64,000 nucleotides of DNA from Streptomyces sp. PKU-EA00015. GTDB lineage: Bacteria > Actinomycetota > Actinomycetes > Streptomycetales > Streptomycetaceae. The stretch covers positions 62,001-126,000 of the forward strand of contig NZ_JABZEE010000024.1 of assembly GCF_013387495.1 (NCBI RefSeq), read 5' to 3'. Of this stretch, positions 35,516 to 43,604 are shown one piece after another. A model generated the notes under the pieces. The model was given only the letters and a program-made list of their open reading frames with translations, was not told the origin of the DNA and ran no database searches. Both the position numbers and the translations under genes were made by a program. How positions within the stretch are numbered: position 1 is the stretch's first letter; the number at the start of each line of letters is the position of its first letter.

Positions 35516-35591
35516 GCCGCCTTAGCTCAATCGGTAGAGCGGGGTCCTTGTAAGACTCAGGTCGTCGGTTCGATTCCGACAGGCGGCTCCA
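35516..35591 (+). tRNA. tRNA-Thr (anticodon UGU)
   Basis: A complete cloverleaf: acceptor GCCGCCT/AGGCGGC, D-arm GCTC...GAGC, anticodon arm GGGTC-CTTGTAA-GACTC with TGT, T-arm GTCGG-TTCGATT-CCGAC, discriminator T and an encoded CCA (35589-35591). It decodes ACA/ACG threonine codons. A strong terminator follows. Its 3' end is a common integration site, but no integrase is present here. Confidence 0.97.
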
Positions 35592-35600
35592 ACCACACAC

Positions 35601-35629
35601 GTGTCCCGGACCCTTCAGGTCCGGGACAC
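35601..35629 (+). terminator. tRNA-Thr terminator
   Basis: 12-base perfect stem GTGTCCCGGACC / GGTCCGGGACAC with a 5-base loop and a T-rich tail (TTCTGTTTT). Confidence 0.85.
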
Positions 35630-35726
35630 TTCTGTTTTGCGGGGGCGGGACATGGTGCGTATGCACAGGGAGCAGCAGGCCGTGTATCGCCGGCAGCGGG
35701 AGGCGTGCTGTCCGGCCCGGGCGTTT

Positions 35727-36335
35727 TCAGGCTTCGGGCGCCTGGGGGGTGCGGGCCAGTACGCCGTGGCCTCGGGTGGGGGTGTGCGGGCCCAGGGTGT
35801 GGGGGTTGATGCTGAGCGCCTCGGCGAGTTTGGGCGCGAGTTCGGATGACAGCCAGTCCCACTCGTCGTCGTCGCCGGCCTCCGCGCGGCACTGGACCTC
35901 GAAGGGCAGGGGCTCGCCGATGGTCAGTTCCTCGTCGTCGGGCTCGCCGGTGAAGGCGGCCCGGCGTACGACGTGGCCGTTCTCGGCGACGAGCCAGGCG
36001 GAGCCGTCCGACTGCGCGCCGTGGTAGTAGGCCTGGGCCTTGCCGAACCGGGCGCTGAGCTGCTCGCAGAGTGCGGGCATGTCGTCCTCGGTGGGGTCGC
36101 ACCAGGCTCCTACGACGAGGGTCCAGCCGTCGAGTTCGGGGGTGACGAAGACTCTGTCGTAGCCGTGGTCCGGGTCGTGGGCGTCGTCGTCGACGGCTTC
36201 GACGGCCTGCGCGAAGTCGGTCGGGCGTGGGTCCGTGAGGCCCATCGCGTCGAGTACGGCCGCCTGGTCGCCGGTGGGGATCGCCAGCCAGTGGAGCCAG
36301 CAGGCGGTGATGGGAGTGGGGGTGTCGGCGGGCAT
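35727..36335 (-). CDS. Hypothetical acidic protein, 202 aa
   Basis: No family is recognised. The product is acidic and cytosolic (no signal or membrane segment), with many Asp/Glu and Trp (TACWLHWLAIP, DGWTLVVGAWCDPTEDDMP, DDDEWDWLSSEL). Start ATG 36335 overlaps the stop of the upstream oxidoreductase by four bases (ATGA), so the two are translationally coupled. In other Streptomyces a similar protein often sits beside tRNA-Thr; function unknown. Confidence 0.6.
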   Translation of the reverse strand: MPADTPTPITACWLHWLAIPTGDQAAVLDAMGLTDPRPTDFAQAVEAVDDDAHDPDHGYDRVFVTPELDGWTLVVGAWCDPTEDDMPALCEQLSARFGKAQAYYHGAQSDGSAWLVAENGHVVRRAAFTGEPDDEELTIGEPLPFEVQCRAEAGDDDEWDWLSSELAPKLAEALSINPHTLGPHTPTRGHGVLARTPQAPEA

Positions 36336-37726
36336 CAGTGGCGTCCCGAGATCTTGTCGGCGAGGCGGGCGAGGGGGTCCGTCGTGGGTGTGTGGGTGGT
36401 GGATTCGCGGCGGTCCGCCGCGCGGTAGGCGGCGTAGAGGGTGTGGACGCCGAGCCAGCGCAGTGGTTCCGGTTCCCAGTTGCGGACCTTGTGGTTGACC
36501 CAGGGCAGTGAGGTCAGGTCGGTGGGGCCGGACTGGCCCGAGTCCTGCTGGATGAGGTCGCGCAGGGTGCGGGCGGCGAGGTTGGCGGTGGCGACGCCCG
36601 AGCCGACGTAGCCGCCGGCCCAGCCGAGGCCGGTGGAGCGGTCGAGGGTGACGGTGGCGCACCAGTCGCGGGGGACGCCGAGGACGCCGGACCAGGCGTG
36701 GGCGATGCCGGTGCCGGCGAGCTGGGGGAAGAAGCGTATGAGGATCTCGCGCAGGGCGTCGATGGTGGCGGGCTGGGTGCGTCCGTCGTTGTCGGTCCTG
36801 GAGCCGTAGCGGTAGGGGGCGCCGCGGCCGCCGATGGCGATGCGGTCGTCGGCGGTGCGCTGGGCGTACATGTAGGCGTGGGCCATGTCGCCGAGGGTTT
36901 CGCGTCCGGCCCAGCCGATCTCGGACCAGACGTGCTGGGGCAGGGGGTCCGTGACGATCATGGAGGAGTTCATGGGGAGCCAGGTGCGGCGGCGTCCCTT
37001 GAGGGAGGCGGTGAAGCCTTCGGTGCAGCGCAGGATGTAGGGGGCGCGGACGGTGCCGTAGGGGGTGACGGCGTGCTTGGGTCTGATCTCCGTGACGGGG
37101 GTGGACTCGTGGAGGGTGACGCCGAGGGTTTCGACGGCGGTGGCGAGGCCCTTGACCAGTTTGGCGGGGTGGAGGCGGGCGCCGTGCGGGGTCCAGCTGG
37201 AGGCGACGGCGCCGGTGATGTGGATGCGTTCGGCGGTTTCGCGGGCGCCGAGCAGGAGGCGGTCCTTCTCGCCGAAGGCGATGTCGACGGCGTGGAGGGC
37301 TTTGAGCCGGGAGAGTTGGGCGGGGGTGTGGGCGATCTCGAGGACGCCGCCTTTGTGGATGTCGGCGTCGATGCCCTCTTCGCCGGTGATGCGGATGACT
37401 TCGTCGACGGTGTCGTTCATGGCCTGCTGGAGGCGGACGGCGGCGTCGTGGCCGTGCAGGCGGGCGTAGCGGTCGCGTCCGGCGATGCCGTTGTAGAGCC
37501 ATCCGCCGTTGCGTCCGGAGGCGCCGTAGCCGCAGAACTTGGCTTCGAGGACGGTGATGTTGAGGAAGGGGACGGCCTTCTTGAGGTAGTAGGCGGTCCA
37601 CAGGCCGGTGTATCCGCCGCCGACGATGCAGATGTCGGCGGTGGTGTCGCCGGGCAGGGGTTCGCGGGGGGTGGGGGTGCCGTCCTGTGCGTACCAGAAC
37701 GATATGCCGCCGTTGACGGTGCTCAT
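36335..37726 (-). CDS. FAD-dependent oxidoreductase (DAO/glycine-oxidase type)
   Basis: The 463-residue protein has an FAD motif CIVGGGYTGLWTAYYLKK (about 33-50) and a typical DAO-fold layout with a conserved SGRNGGW (~70) and a C-terminal WSGVLGVPRDWCATV / GWAGGYVGSGVATANLAART FAD segment. Such enzymes oxidise amines or amino acids (gamma-glutamylputrescine oxidase PuuB-like proteins share this N-terminus). Substrate is not determined. The start at ATG 37726 gives MSTVNGGISFWYAQDG. It is divergent from the phosphotransferase gene. Confidence 0.8.
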   Translation of the reverse strand: MSTVNGGISFWYAQDGTPTPREPLPGDTTADICIVGGGYTGLWTAYYLKKAVPFLNITVLEAKFCGYGASGRNGGWLYNGIAGRDRYARLHGHDAAVRLQQAMNDTVDEVIRITGEEGIDADIHKGGVLEIAHTPAQLSRLKALHAVDIAFGEKDRLLLGARETAERIHITGAVASSWTPHGARLHPAKLVKGLATAVETLGVTLHESTPVTEIRPKHAVTPYGTVRAPYILRCTEGFTASLKGRRRTWLPMNSSMIVTDPLPQHVWSEIGWAGRETLGDMAHAYMYAQRTADDRIAIGGRGAPYRYGSRTDNDGRTQPATIDALREILIRFFPQLAGTGIAHAWSGVLGVPRDWCATVTLDRSTGLGWAGGYVGSGVATANLAARTLRDLIQQDSGQSGPTDLTSLPWVNHKVRNWEPEPLRWLGVHTLYAAYRAADRRESTTHTPTTDPLARLADKISGRH

Positions 37727-37801
37727 GTCGATTGCTGCTTCCCTGCCGGTGGACGCGTTCGTGTGGCGGGAATTTACTGCTCCGGGCGGGGTTTCGCGAC
37801 G

Positions 37802-37814
37802 TACGATCGCGGCG
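37802..37814 (+). promoter_or_regulatory. Candidate -10 (TACGAT), leaderless phosphotransferase gene
   Basis: TACGAT at 37802-37807 is 7 bases before GTG 37814, with no ribosome-binding site. Confidence 0.45.
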
Positions 37815-38698
37815 TGATCGACATTCCGGACGAGCTGGTCGCTTCGTTGCTGTCGTACGGGGAGGAGTCGGGGAGGGCGCTCGTCGCGGCTCTGCCCGGG
37901 CGGGCGGAGGCCTTTCTCGACAGGTGGGGGCTGCGGATCGACGGGCCGTCGATGTACGGCGGGGTGTCGCTGGTGCTGCCTGTGGTGCGTGGGGACGGTT
38001 CGCGGGCGGTGCTGAAGTTGCAGCAGCGGGACGAGGAGACCGAGGGGGAGTGGCTGGCGCTGCGTACGTGGGCCGGTGACGGGGTGGTGCGGCTGTTGGA
38101 GTGTGACGCGGACACGGGGACGCTGCTGTTGGAGAGGGTGGCTCCGGGGCGGCATCTGTCGACGGTGGCGGACGACCGGGTGGCGACGGAGGTGCTGGCC
38201 GGGTTGTTGGCGCGGTTGTCGTCGGTGGCGGCGCCGGAGGGGCTGCGCGGGCTGGGGGACGTGGCGGCGCGGATGCTGGTTCAGGTGACGGATGCGGTGT
38301 GGGAGCTGGCGGAGGAGGACGAGCGGAGGCTGCTGCGGGACTGTGCGGCGGCGGTGCGGGAGGTGGCGGGGGAGCCGGGTGACCGGCTGCTGCACTGGGA
38401 CCTGCACTTCGACAACATCCTGGCGGCCGAGCGTGAGCCGTGGCTGGCGATCGATCCGAAGCCGCTCGCGGGGGATCCGGGGTTCGAGTTGCTGCCGGCG
38501 CTGTGGAACCGGTTCGACGAGGACGCTGTGCTGTGGCGTTTCGATCTGTTGACGGAGGTGCTGGGGTTGGATCGTGAGCGGGCGCGTGCGTGGACGCTGG
38601 GTCGGTTGCTGCAGAACGGGCTGTGGGAGATCGGGGACGGGGAGTGCGAGCTCGACGAGCGCCAGGTGTTCATCGCTCGGGCGCTGCTGGCACGGTAG
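37814..38698 (+). CDS. Aminoglycoside/hydroxyurea phosphotransferase-like kinase (APH_6_hur)
   Basis: The 294-residue protein has the catalytic loop HWDLHFDNILAA at about 195-206 and the metal-binding AIDPKPLAGDPGFELLPALWN (about 212-232), features of the APH(6)/hydroxyurea kinase family that phosphorylates streptomycin at the 6-OH. Whether it gives streptomycin resistance here is unknown; related genes are widespread in Streptomyces without known drugs. GTG 37814 follows a -10 box. It lies 25 bases before the acetyltransferase gene in the same direction. Confidence 0.8.
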   Translation: MIDIPDELVASLLSYGEESGRALVAALPGRAEAFLDRWGLRIDGPSMYGGVSLVLPVVRGDGSRAVLKLQQRDEETEGEWLALRTWAGDGVVRLLECDADTGTLLLERVAPGRHLSTVADDRVATEVLAGLLARLSSVAAPEGLRGLGDVAARMLVQVTDAVWELAEEDERRLLRDCAAAVREVAGEPGDRLLHWDLHFDNILAAEREPWLAIDPKPLAGDPGFELLPALWNRFDEDAVLWRFDLLTEVLGLDRERARAWTLGRLLQNGLWEIGDGECELDERQVFIARALLAR

Positions 38699-38723
38699 GC
38701 GGCTGTCGGGGCAGGCTGTGTCC

Positions 38724-39194
38724 ATGATTCGTACTGCTGTACCCGACGACGTGCCCGTGATCCATGAGATGGTCCGGGAGCTCGCGGAATACGAGAGGGC
38801 TCTGCACGAGGCGAAGGCGACCGAGGAGCAGTTGCGGGAGGCGCTGTTCGGGGAGCGTCCGGCGGCGTTCGCGCACATCGCGGAGACGGACGCGGGCGAG
38901 GTGGCCGGGTTCGCGCTGTGGTTCCTGAACTTCTCGACGTGGCGCGGGGTGCACGGGATCTATCTGGAGGACCTGTACGTGCGGCCGCGGGTGCGTGGTG
39001 GGGGTCATGGGAAGGCGTTGCTGACGGAGCTGGCGCGGATCTGTGTGGCGCGTGGCTACGAGCGCCTGGAGTGGTCGGTGCTGAACTGGAATGCCCCGTC
39101 GATCAGTTTCTACGAGTCGCTGGGTGCGAAGCCGCAGGACGAGTGGACGGTGTACCGGCTGACGGACGGGGCGCTCGCGAGTCTGGGGTCGTAG
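38724..39194 (+). CDS. GNAT acetyltransferase, diamine N-acetyltransferase-like
   Basis: The 156-residue protein begins MIRTAVPDDVPVIHEMVRELAEYE, as in spermidine/spermine or thialysine acetyltransferases (SSAT group). It has the LYVRPRVRGGGHGKALLTELARICVARGYERLEWSVLNWN acetyl-CoA loop and the C-terminal FYESLGAKPQDEWTVYRL. Substrate is likely a small amine. ATG 38724 is the start with no good site; it may be leaderless or read through from the kinase gene. Confidence 0.82.
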   Translation: MIRTAVPDDVPVIHEMVRELAEYERALHEAKATEEQLREALFGERPAAFAHIAETDAGEVAGFALWFLNFSTWRGVHGIYLEDLYVRPRVRGGGHGKALLTELARICVARGYERLEWSVLNWNAPSISFYESLGAKPQDEWTVYRLTDGALASLGS

Positions 39195-39209
39195 GGCGGG
39201 CCTGTCGGG

Positions 39210-40205
39210 TTACGGGACGAGGACGACCTTGCCGACGGTGTCGCGGGTTTCGAGGGCGCGGTGGGCCGCGGCGGCCTGGTCGAGGGGGAAGCGGGTGACG
39301 GTGGGCCGCAGTCGGCCGGCGGCTGCTTCGGTGAGGGCGCGGGTCTCGAGTGCGCGCAGGCCGCCGGCCTTTTCGAGCATGGCGGGGCCGAGGACGCCCT
39401 CGGAGGTGATGCCGCGTTCGGCGAGTTCCTGGTCGGTGAAGAGGGGGGCGGCGTCGGTCGTGATGCCCTGGCTGGACCAGCCGAAGACGATGTGTCGTCC
39501 GCCCTTGGCGAGGAGGTCGGCGGCGGCGCGGGCGGTGTCCCCGCCGACGGAGTCGTAGAGGACGGTGGCGCGGCGGTCGCCGAGGTGGGTGCGGAGGGTG
39601 TCGGGCCAGTCGGGGTGCAGGTAGTCGACGGCGAGGTCGGCGCCGCCGGCGCGGACGCGGGCGGTCTTGGCGGGGCCGCCGGCGAGGCCGATGACGGTGG
39701 CACCGGCGTTCTTGGCGTACTGGACGATCAGGGTGCCGATGCCGCCGGCCGCGGCGGGGACGATGACGGTGTCCGCGGGGCCGAGGTCGGTGAACTGGAG
39801 GATGCCGAGCGCGGTGCGGCCGGTGCCGATCATGGCGACGGCCTCGGCCTCGTCGAGGCCGTCGGGGATCTCGTGGAGGCGGTCGGCGTCGGTGACGGCG
39901 AGTTCGGCGTAGCCGCCGGGGTTCATGCCGAGGTGGGCGACGACGCGCTTGCCGAGCCAGGTGTCGTCGGTGCCGGCGCCGATCCGGTCGACGGTTCCGG
40001 CGACCTCGCGGCCGGGCACGGTGGGGAGCTCGACCGGGGCCGGGTAGGGGCCCTGGGCGCCCTTGCGCAGGGCCGCGTCGAGGAGGTGCACGCCGGCGGC
40101 TGCGACGGCGATCCGTACCTGGCCGGGGCCGGGTACGGGGTCGGCGACGCTTTCGTGGGTGAGGTTCTCGGCGGGGCCGAAGGCGTGGAGGCGGACGGCG
40201 TGCAT
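39210..40205 (-). CDS. Quinone oxidoreductase-like MDR NADPH reductase
   Basis: The 331-residue protein is a medium-chain reductase without zinc ligands, with the NADPH motif AAAGGIGTLIVQYAK (about 148-162) and the GYAELAVTDADRLHEIPDGLDEAEAVAMI region. Such enzymes reduce quinones or enones. ATG 40205 has a GAGGGAG site. It converges on the acetyltransferase gene (15 bases between) and is downstream of the FAD gene on the same strand. Confidence 0.85.
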   Translation of the reverse strand: MHAVRLHAFGPAENLTHESVADPVPGPGQVRIAVAAAGVHLLDAALRKGAQGPYPAPVELPTVPGREVAGTVDRIGAGTDDTWLGKRVVAHLGMNPGGYAELAVTDADRLHEIPDGLDEAEAVAMIGTGRTALGILQFTDLGPADTVIVPAAAGGIGTLIVQYAKNAGATVIGLAGGPAKTARVRAGGADLAVDYLHPDWPDTLRTHLGDRRATVLYDSVGGDTARAAADLLAKGGRHIVFGWSSQGITTDAAPLFTDQELAERGITSEGVLGPAMLEKAGGLRALETRALTEAAAGRLRPTVTRFPLDQAAAAHRALETRDTVGKVVLVP

Positions 40206-40248
40206 GGTGGGCTCCCTCGTTGTCGGTTGCGGGACCCACTGTTCAACC

Positions 40249-41433
40249 TCAACTTTGCTTGAGGTCAAGGGGTGTTCGTGTCCCCGCGTACTTGATGTCG
40301 CGCAGGGCGAGCGAAACCGCTTCGATCCCGCTGTTGAACGCCACTTCGCACAGGAGTCCGGGGGCGGCCACCTGGTCGCCGGCGAGGTAGACGCCGTCGC
40401 CGCGGTCGATGGCGGGCCGGTCGCGCCAGGTGGTGCCGGGCAGGTCCACGGCTCCGGTCCGGCCGTTGGCCAGCGCCTCGCGGCGCCACACGGTGCGCTC
40501 GCGCCAGCCGGGGAAGCCGAGGTCGAGGAGGGCTTCGGCGCGGGCGACGCCGTCGGCCCTGGACTCGTCGGGGGCTGTCGGGAGCTGGCCCTGGATGAGC
40601 GACTGCCCCTTGGGGGCGAGTGACGGGTCCTGGGCGGTGAAGCGTTCCAGCCAGCCGGGGGCGTCGAGGTCGGAGACGACGAACGGGTCGCCGTGCCGGG
40701 CGCGCAGCGCCAGGTCGACGAGGGTGGTGCGGCCGCTGGGCCAGCGCAGGGTGTCGTCGCCGATGAGCCGTCGCGCGGCGTCGAGGGAGGTGGCGACGAT
40801 CACGGGTCCGTGGCGCTCGGGCAGGGCGTCGACGCGGGAGGTGGTCTCGATGCGTACGCCGAGGTCCCAGGCGCGCGCCGCCATGCGTTCGATGACCTGG
40901 CCCCAGCCGCCGCGCGGGTAGTGGGCCTCGGGCGGCAGGGCGGTGGTGCGTCGGAGCCGTTCCTGGACGAAGGCGGCGGAGAGCGATCCGGGGTCGTGGT
41001 GGAAGAGGGCGACGCCCATGAAGTGGGCGGCGGCGCGGGCGCCGCTCTCGCCGGCGACGCCGGTGGCCCAGGTCATGAAGTCGGTGTCCACAGGGGCGTC
41101 TTCGGCGCGGCGGCGCGCGATCCTGAGCAGGGCGAGCGGCGGGGTCCTGCGGAGTGCGCCGCCGCGGCGGAAGCGGAAGCGGGCGCCTTCGAGGGGCGGG
41201 AGCGCGGCCATGGGGCCGAGCAGGCCGCGCTGCTTCAGCCAGGTCCAGTGGGGGCCGCGGTTGTAGAGGGCGTGCGGACCCTCGTTGGTGCGGTAGGGGC
41301 CCTCCGCGGTGCGGGCGCGGCCGCCGAGCGTGTGGTGCGCCTCGTACAGGGCCACGCGGGCACCGGACTCGGCGGCGGTGATGGCGGCGGTGAGGCCGGC
41401 GAATCCGCCGCCGACGACCGTGATCTCCTGCAT
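40249..41433 (-). CDS. FAD-dependent NAD(P)-binding oxidoreductase (phytoene-desaturase-like)
   Basis: The 394-residue protein starts directly with the dinucleotide motif VVGGGFAGLTAAITAAESGARVALYEAHHTLGGRART, characteristic of the amine oxidase/phytoene desaturase superfamily, and ends with GDQVAAPGLLCEVAFNSGIEA, the C-terminal FAD contact. The substrate is unknown. ATG 41433 is chosen because it begins the FAD motif. It is divergent from the pentapeptide gene. Confidence 0.82.
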   Translation of the reverse strand: MQEITVVGGGFAGLTAAITAAESGARVALYEAHHTLGGRARTAEGPYRTNEGPHALYNRGPHWTWLKQRGLLGPMAALPPLEGARFRFRRGGALRRTPPLALLRIARRRAEDAPVDTDFMTWATGVAGESGARAAAHFMGVALFHHDPGSLSAAFVQERLRRTTALPPEAHYPRGGWGQVIERMAARAWDLGVRIETTSRVDALPERHGPVIVATSLDAARRLIGDDTLRWPSGRTTLVDLALRARHGDPFVVSDLDAPGWLERFTAQDPSLAPKGQSLIQGQLPTAPDESRADGVARAEALLDLGFPGWRERTVWRREALANGRTGAVDLPGTTWRDRPAIDRGDGVYLAGDQVAAPGLLCEVAFNSGIEAVSLALRDIKYAGTRTPLDLKQS

Positions 41434-41552
41434 TGCTGTCTCTCCCTGGGGGGCTCGGTCCGTTCTCGTGGATGCGACGGATCCGGTGCCGCGATGTGTG
41501 ACATCGCCGCGGCCCGAGGGCGTTGTCAGTGGCACACGTCACCATGGGGACC

Positions 41553-42221
41553 ATGGCGAAGGCGCGTGGGACGAAGGTGGCGGCGGCTCGGGTGGCCGAG
41601 GTGCGGCTGCCGCCGCTGGAGAGGTTCGGGGGCGGCGCGCTTGAGCCGGACGGGGACTACGACGGGGTGGAGTTCGCCGGGCTGGATCTCGGCGGGCAGC
41701 GGGGTGCGGGGGCGCGGTTCATCGACTGCGCGCTGCGGGAGTGTGCGCTGGACGGCACGGAGCTGGCCGGGGCCCGGTTCGTGGACTGCGTGCTGGAGGG
41801 TGTACGGGGTGTGGGGACGGAGCTGGCGGGGGCGTCGTTGCGGGACGTGGAGGTGAGGGACGCGCGGCTGGGCGGGGCGCAGCTGCACGGGGCGGTGCTG
41901 ACGGGAGTGGTGGTGAGGGGAGGGAAGATCGACTTTCTGAATCTGCGGGAGGCGAAGCTGACGGACGTGGTGTTCGAGGGCTGTGTGCTGATGGAGGCGG
42001 ATTTCGCGGGGGCGCGGCTGGAGAGGGTGGAGTTCCGGGACTGCGCACTGCGGCAGGTGGACTTCGGCACGGTGCTCATGAAGGACGTCGACCTGCGGGG
42101 GGCGACGGAGCTGGACATCGCGCGGGGTGTGGAGCGGCTCGCGGGTGCGGTGATCAGTCCGGCGCAACTGCTGAAGCTGGCTCCGGCGTTGGCGGCGCAG
42201 GTCGGCCTGCGGGTGGAGTAG
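41553..42221 (+). CDS. Pentapeptide-repeat protein
   Basis: The 222-residue protein has more than ten pentapeptide repeats with the A(D/N)LxX type pattern (for example GARFIDCALRECALDGTELAGARFVDCVLEG) at about 40-195, expected to form a right-handed quadrilateral beta-helix. The C-terminal 30 residues are helical. Some such proteins mimic DNA and block gyrase inhibitors, but nothing specific shows that here. ATG 41553 or 41544 is the start. Confidence 0.75.
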   Translation: MAKARGTKVAAARVAEVRLPPLERFGGGALEPDGDYDGVEFAGLDLGGQRGAGARFIDCALRECALDGTELAGARFVDCVLEGVRGVGTELAGASLRDVEVRDARLGGAQLHGAVLTGVVVRGGKIDFLNLREAKLTDVVFEGCVLMEADFAGARLERVEFRDCALRQVDFGTVLMKDVDLRGATELDIARGVERLAGAVISPAQLLKLAPALAAQVGLRVE

Positions 42222-42352
42222 GCGGGGGCGGAAGGGGCCGGGGGAGGCGGCGGTCGGGGGGATGCCGGGCCGGCCAGGGGCAGAGGCGGCGGCGGTCGGG
42301 GGCGCCGTCGGACCCCGGGGGAAGCGGTCCCGTGCGGGCCGGTGGGCCGGGG

Positions 42353-42853
42353 CTACTGGGTGCGGGGGAAGCGGGACTGGAGGTCCCAGATCGCGGGGTT
42401 GTCGGCGAGACCCTCGTGCATGTCCGTCAGGTCGGCGATCAGGTCGTGGAGGAAGTCGCGGGCCTCGCGGCGCAGTTCGGCGTGGCCGAAGGTGAGGGGC
42501 GGCTCGTCGCCGGGCATCCAGTCGGCTTCGACGTCGACCCAGCCGAAGCGCCGCTCGAAGAGCATGCGGTCGGTGGACTCGGTGAAGTCGAGCTCGGCGT
42601 GCTGGGGCCGTGCGGCGCGGCTGCCGAGCGGGTCGCGGTCGAGCTGCTCGACGATGTCGCACAGCGCCCACGCGAAGTCGAGCACGGGCACCCATCCCCA
42701 GGCTGTGGACACCTCCCGGTCCGCCTTGGTGTCGGCGAGGTAGACGTCGCCGCAGAACAGGTCGTGGCGCAGCGCGTGGACGTCCGCGCGCCGGTAGTCG
42801 GTCTGCGGGGGGTCGGGGAAGCGGCGCGAGAGGGAGTAGCCGATGTCGAGCAC
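42353..42853 (-). CDS. Hypothetical protein, about 166 aa
   Basis: I recognise no family. The protein is acidic, with aromatic-rich sequences (FDPP-type start MLDIGYSLSRRFPDPP, FGWVDVEADWMPGDEPPLTFGHAELRREARDFLHDLIADL). The start is uncertain; GTG 42853 is the first one available and has no clear site. It is convergent with the pentapeptide gene and precedes senR. Confidence 0.6.
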   Translation of the reverse strand: MLDIGYSLSRRFPDPPQTDYRRADVHALRHDLFCGDVYLADTKADREVSTAWGWVPVLDFAWALCDIVEQLDRDPLGSRAARPQHAELDFTESTDRMLFERRFGWVDVEADWMPGDEPPLTFGHAELRREARDFLHDLIADLTDMHEGLADNPAIWDLQSRFPRTQ

Positions 42854-42983
42854 GTAGGTGATGGTGTCATGGGACCTGGAGAAACGTCACCGCACGCGTA
42901 TTCGAGTGAACGGCGTCCGGTTCCGGCCGGCGGCACGGCCGACGCGGGGAGTGTCGCGCTGAGCGAAGGAGGCCACTGCGGCC

Positions 42984-43604
42984 TCACGGCAGCAGCCGCT
43001 GCTCTTTCGCCACCGCCACCGCTCCCGCCCGCGTGTCCACGCCGAGCTTGGCGTAGATACGGCCCAGGTGCGTCTTCACCGTCGCCTCGCTGATGAACAG
43101 CGCGCGTGCGATCTCGCGGTTGCCGAGACCGCGGGCGAGCTGGCCGAGGATGTCCCGTTCCCGTTCGGTCAGGGTCGGTCCGGCGGCGCCCCGCATCCGG
43201 TCCATCACGCGGCCGGCGACCGGTGCCGACAGTGCGGTGCGGCCCTCGGCCGCCGCGCGGATCGCGGCGAACAGCTCCTCCGGCCGTTCCGCCTTGAGCA
43301 GATATCCGGTCGCCCCGGCTTCGATGGCTCGGGTGATGTCCGCGTCCGTGTCGTACGTCGTCAGCACCAGCACATGCACGTCGGGCGAGGCGATGCGCCG
43401 CGTCGCCTCCACCCCGTCGATGCCCGCACCGAGCTGAAGATCCATCAGGACCACGTCCGGAGTCAGCTTGGCGGCCATCGCCACCGCCTCCTCGCCGCTG
43501 CCCGCCTCGCCGACGACCTCGATGTCCCCTTCGCTGCCGAGAAGGGCCAGCAACCCCGCCCGTACGACGGCGTGGTCGTCGCAGAGCAGGATCCGTACGG
43601 TCAT
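42984..43604 (-). CDS. senR: NarL/LuxR-family response regulator, probable SenR
   Basis: The 206-residue regulator has a receiver (CDDHAVVRAG, phospho-acceptor D55 in DVVLMDLQLG) and a C-terminal LuxR-type helix-turn-helix (about 140-200, LTERERDILGQLARGLGNREIARALFISEATVKTHLGRIYAKLG). Its start overlaps the kinase stop (ATGA). The kinase plus the divergent HbpS gene match the S. reticuli/S. coelicolor SenS-SenR-HbpS three-component system for redox and heme stress, with SenR controlling furS-cpeB and itself. Confidence 0.85.
   Translation of the reverse strand: MTVRILLCDDHAVVRAGLLALLGSEGDIEVVGEAGSGEEAVAMAAKLTPDVVLMDLQLGAGIDGVEATRRIASPDVHVLVLTTYDTDADITRAIEAGATGYLLKAERPEELFAAIRAAAEGRTALSAPVAGRVMDRMRGAAGPTLTERERDILGQLARGLGNREIARALFISEATVKTHLGRIYAKLGVDTRAGAVAVAKEQRLLP

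Noticed and set aside
35516-35726. Integrated element or attachment site at tRNA-Thr
   Set aside because: The tRNA is complete, and no integrase or repeat of its 3' end is seen in the window.
35727-37601. A 624-codon frame on the minus strand
   Set aside because: Its first part is an Arg/His/Pro-rich out-of-frame shadow of the FAD oxidoreductase; the true gene begins at 36335.
36698-37813. Long Gly/Val-rich frame upstream of the phosphotransferase gene
   Set aside because: It is antisense to the oxidoreductase gene and low in complexity; the -10 box supports GTG 37814.
36335-38878. A longer start for the FAD oxidoreductase gene
   Set aside because: The extra N-terminal 384 codons are antisense to the phosphotransferase gene and have no similarity; ATG 37726 begins the family sequence.
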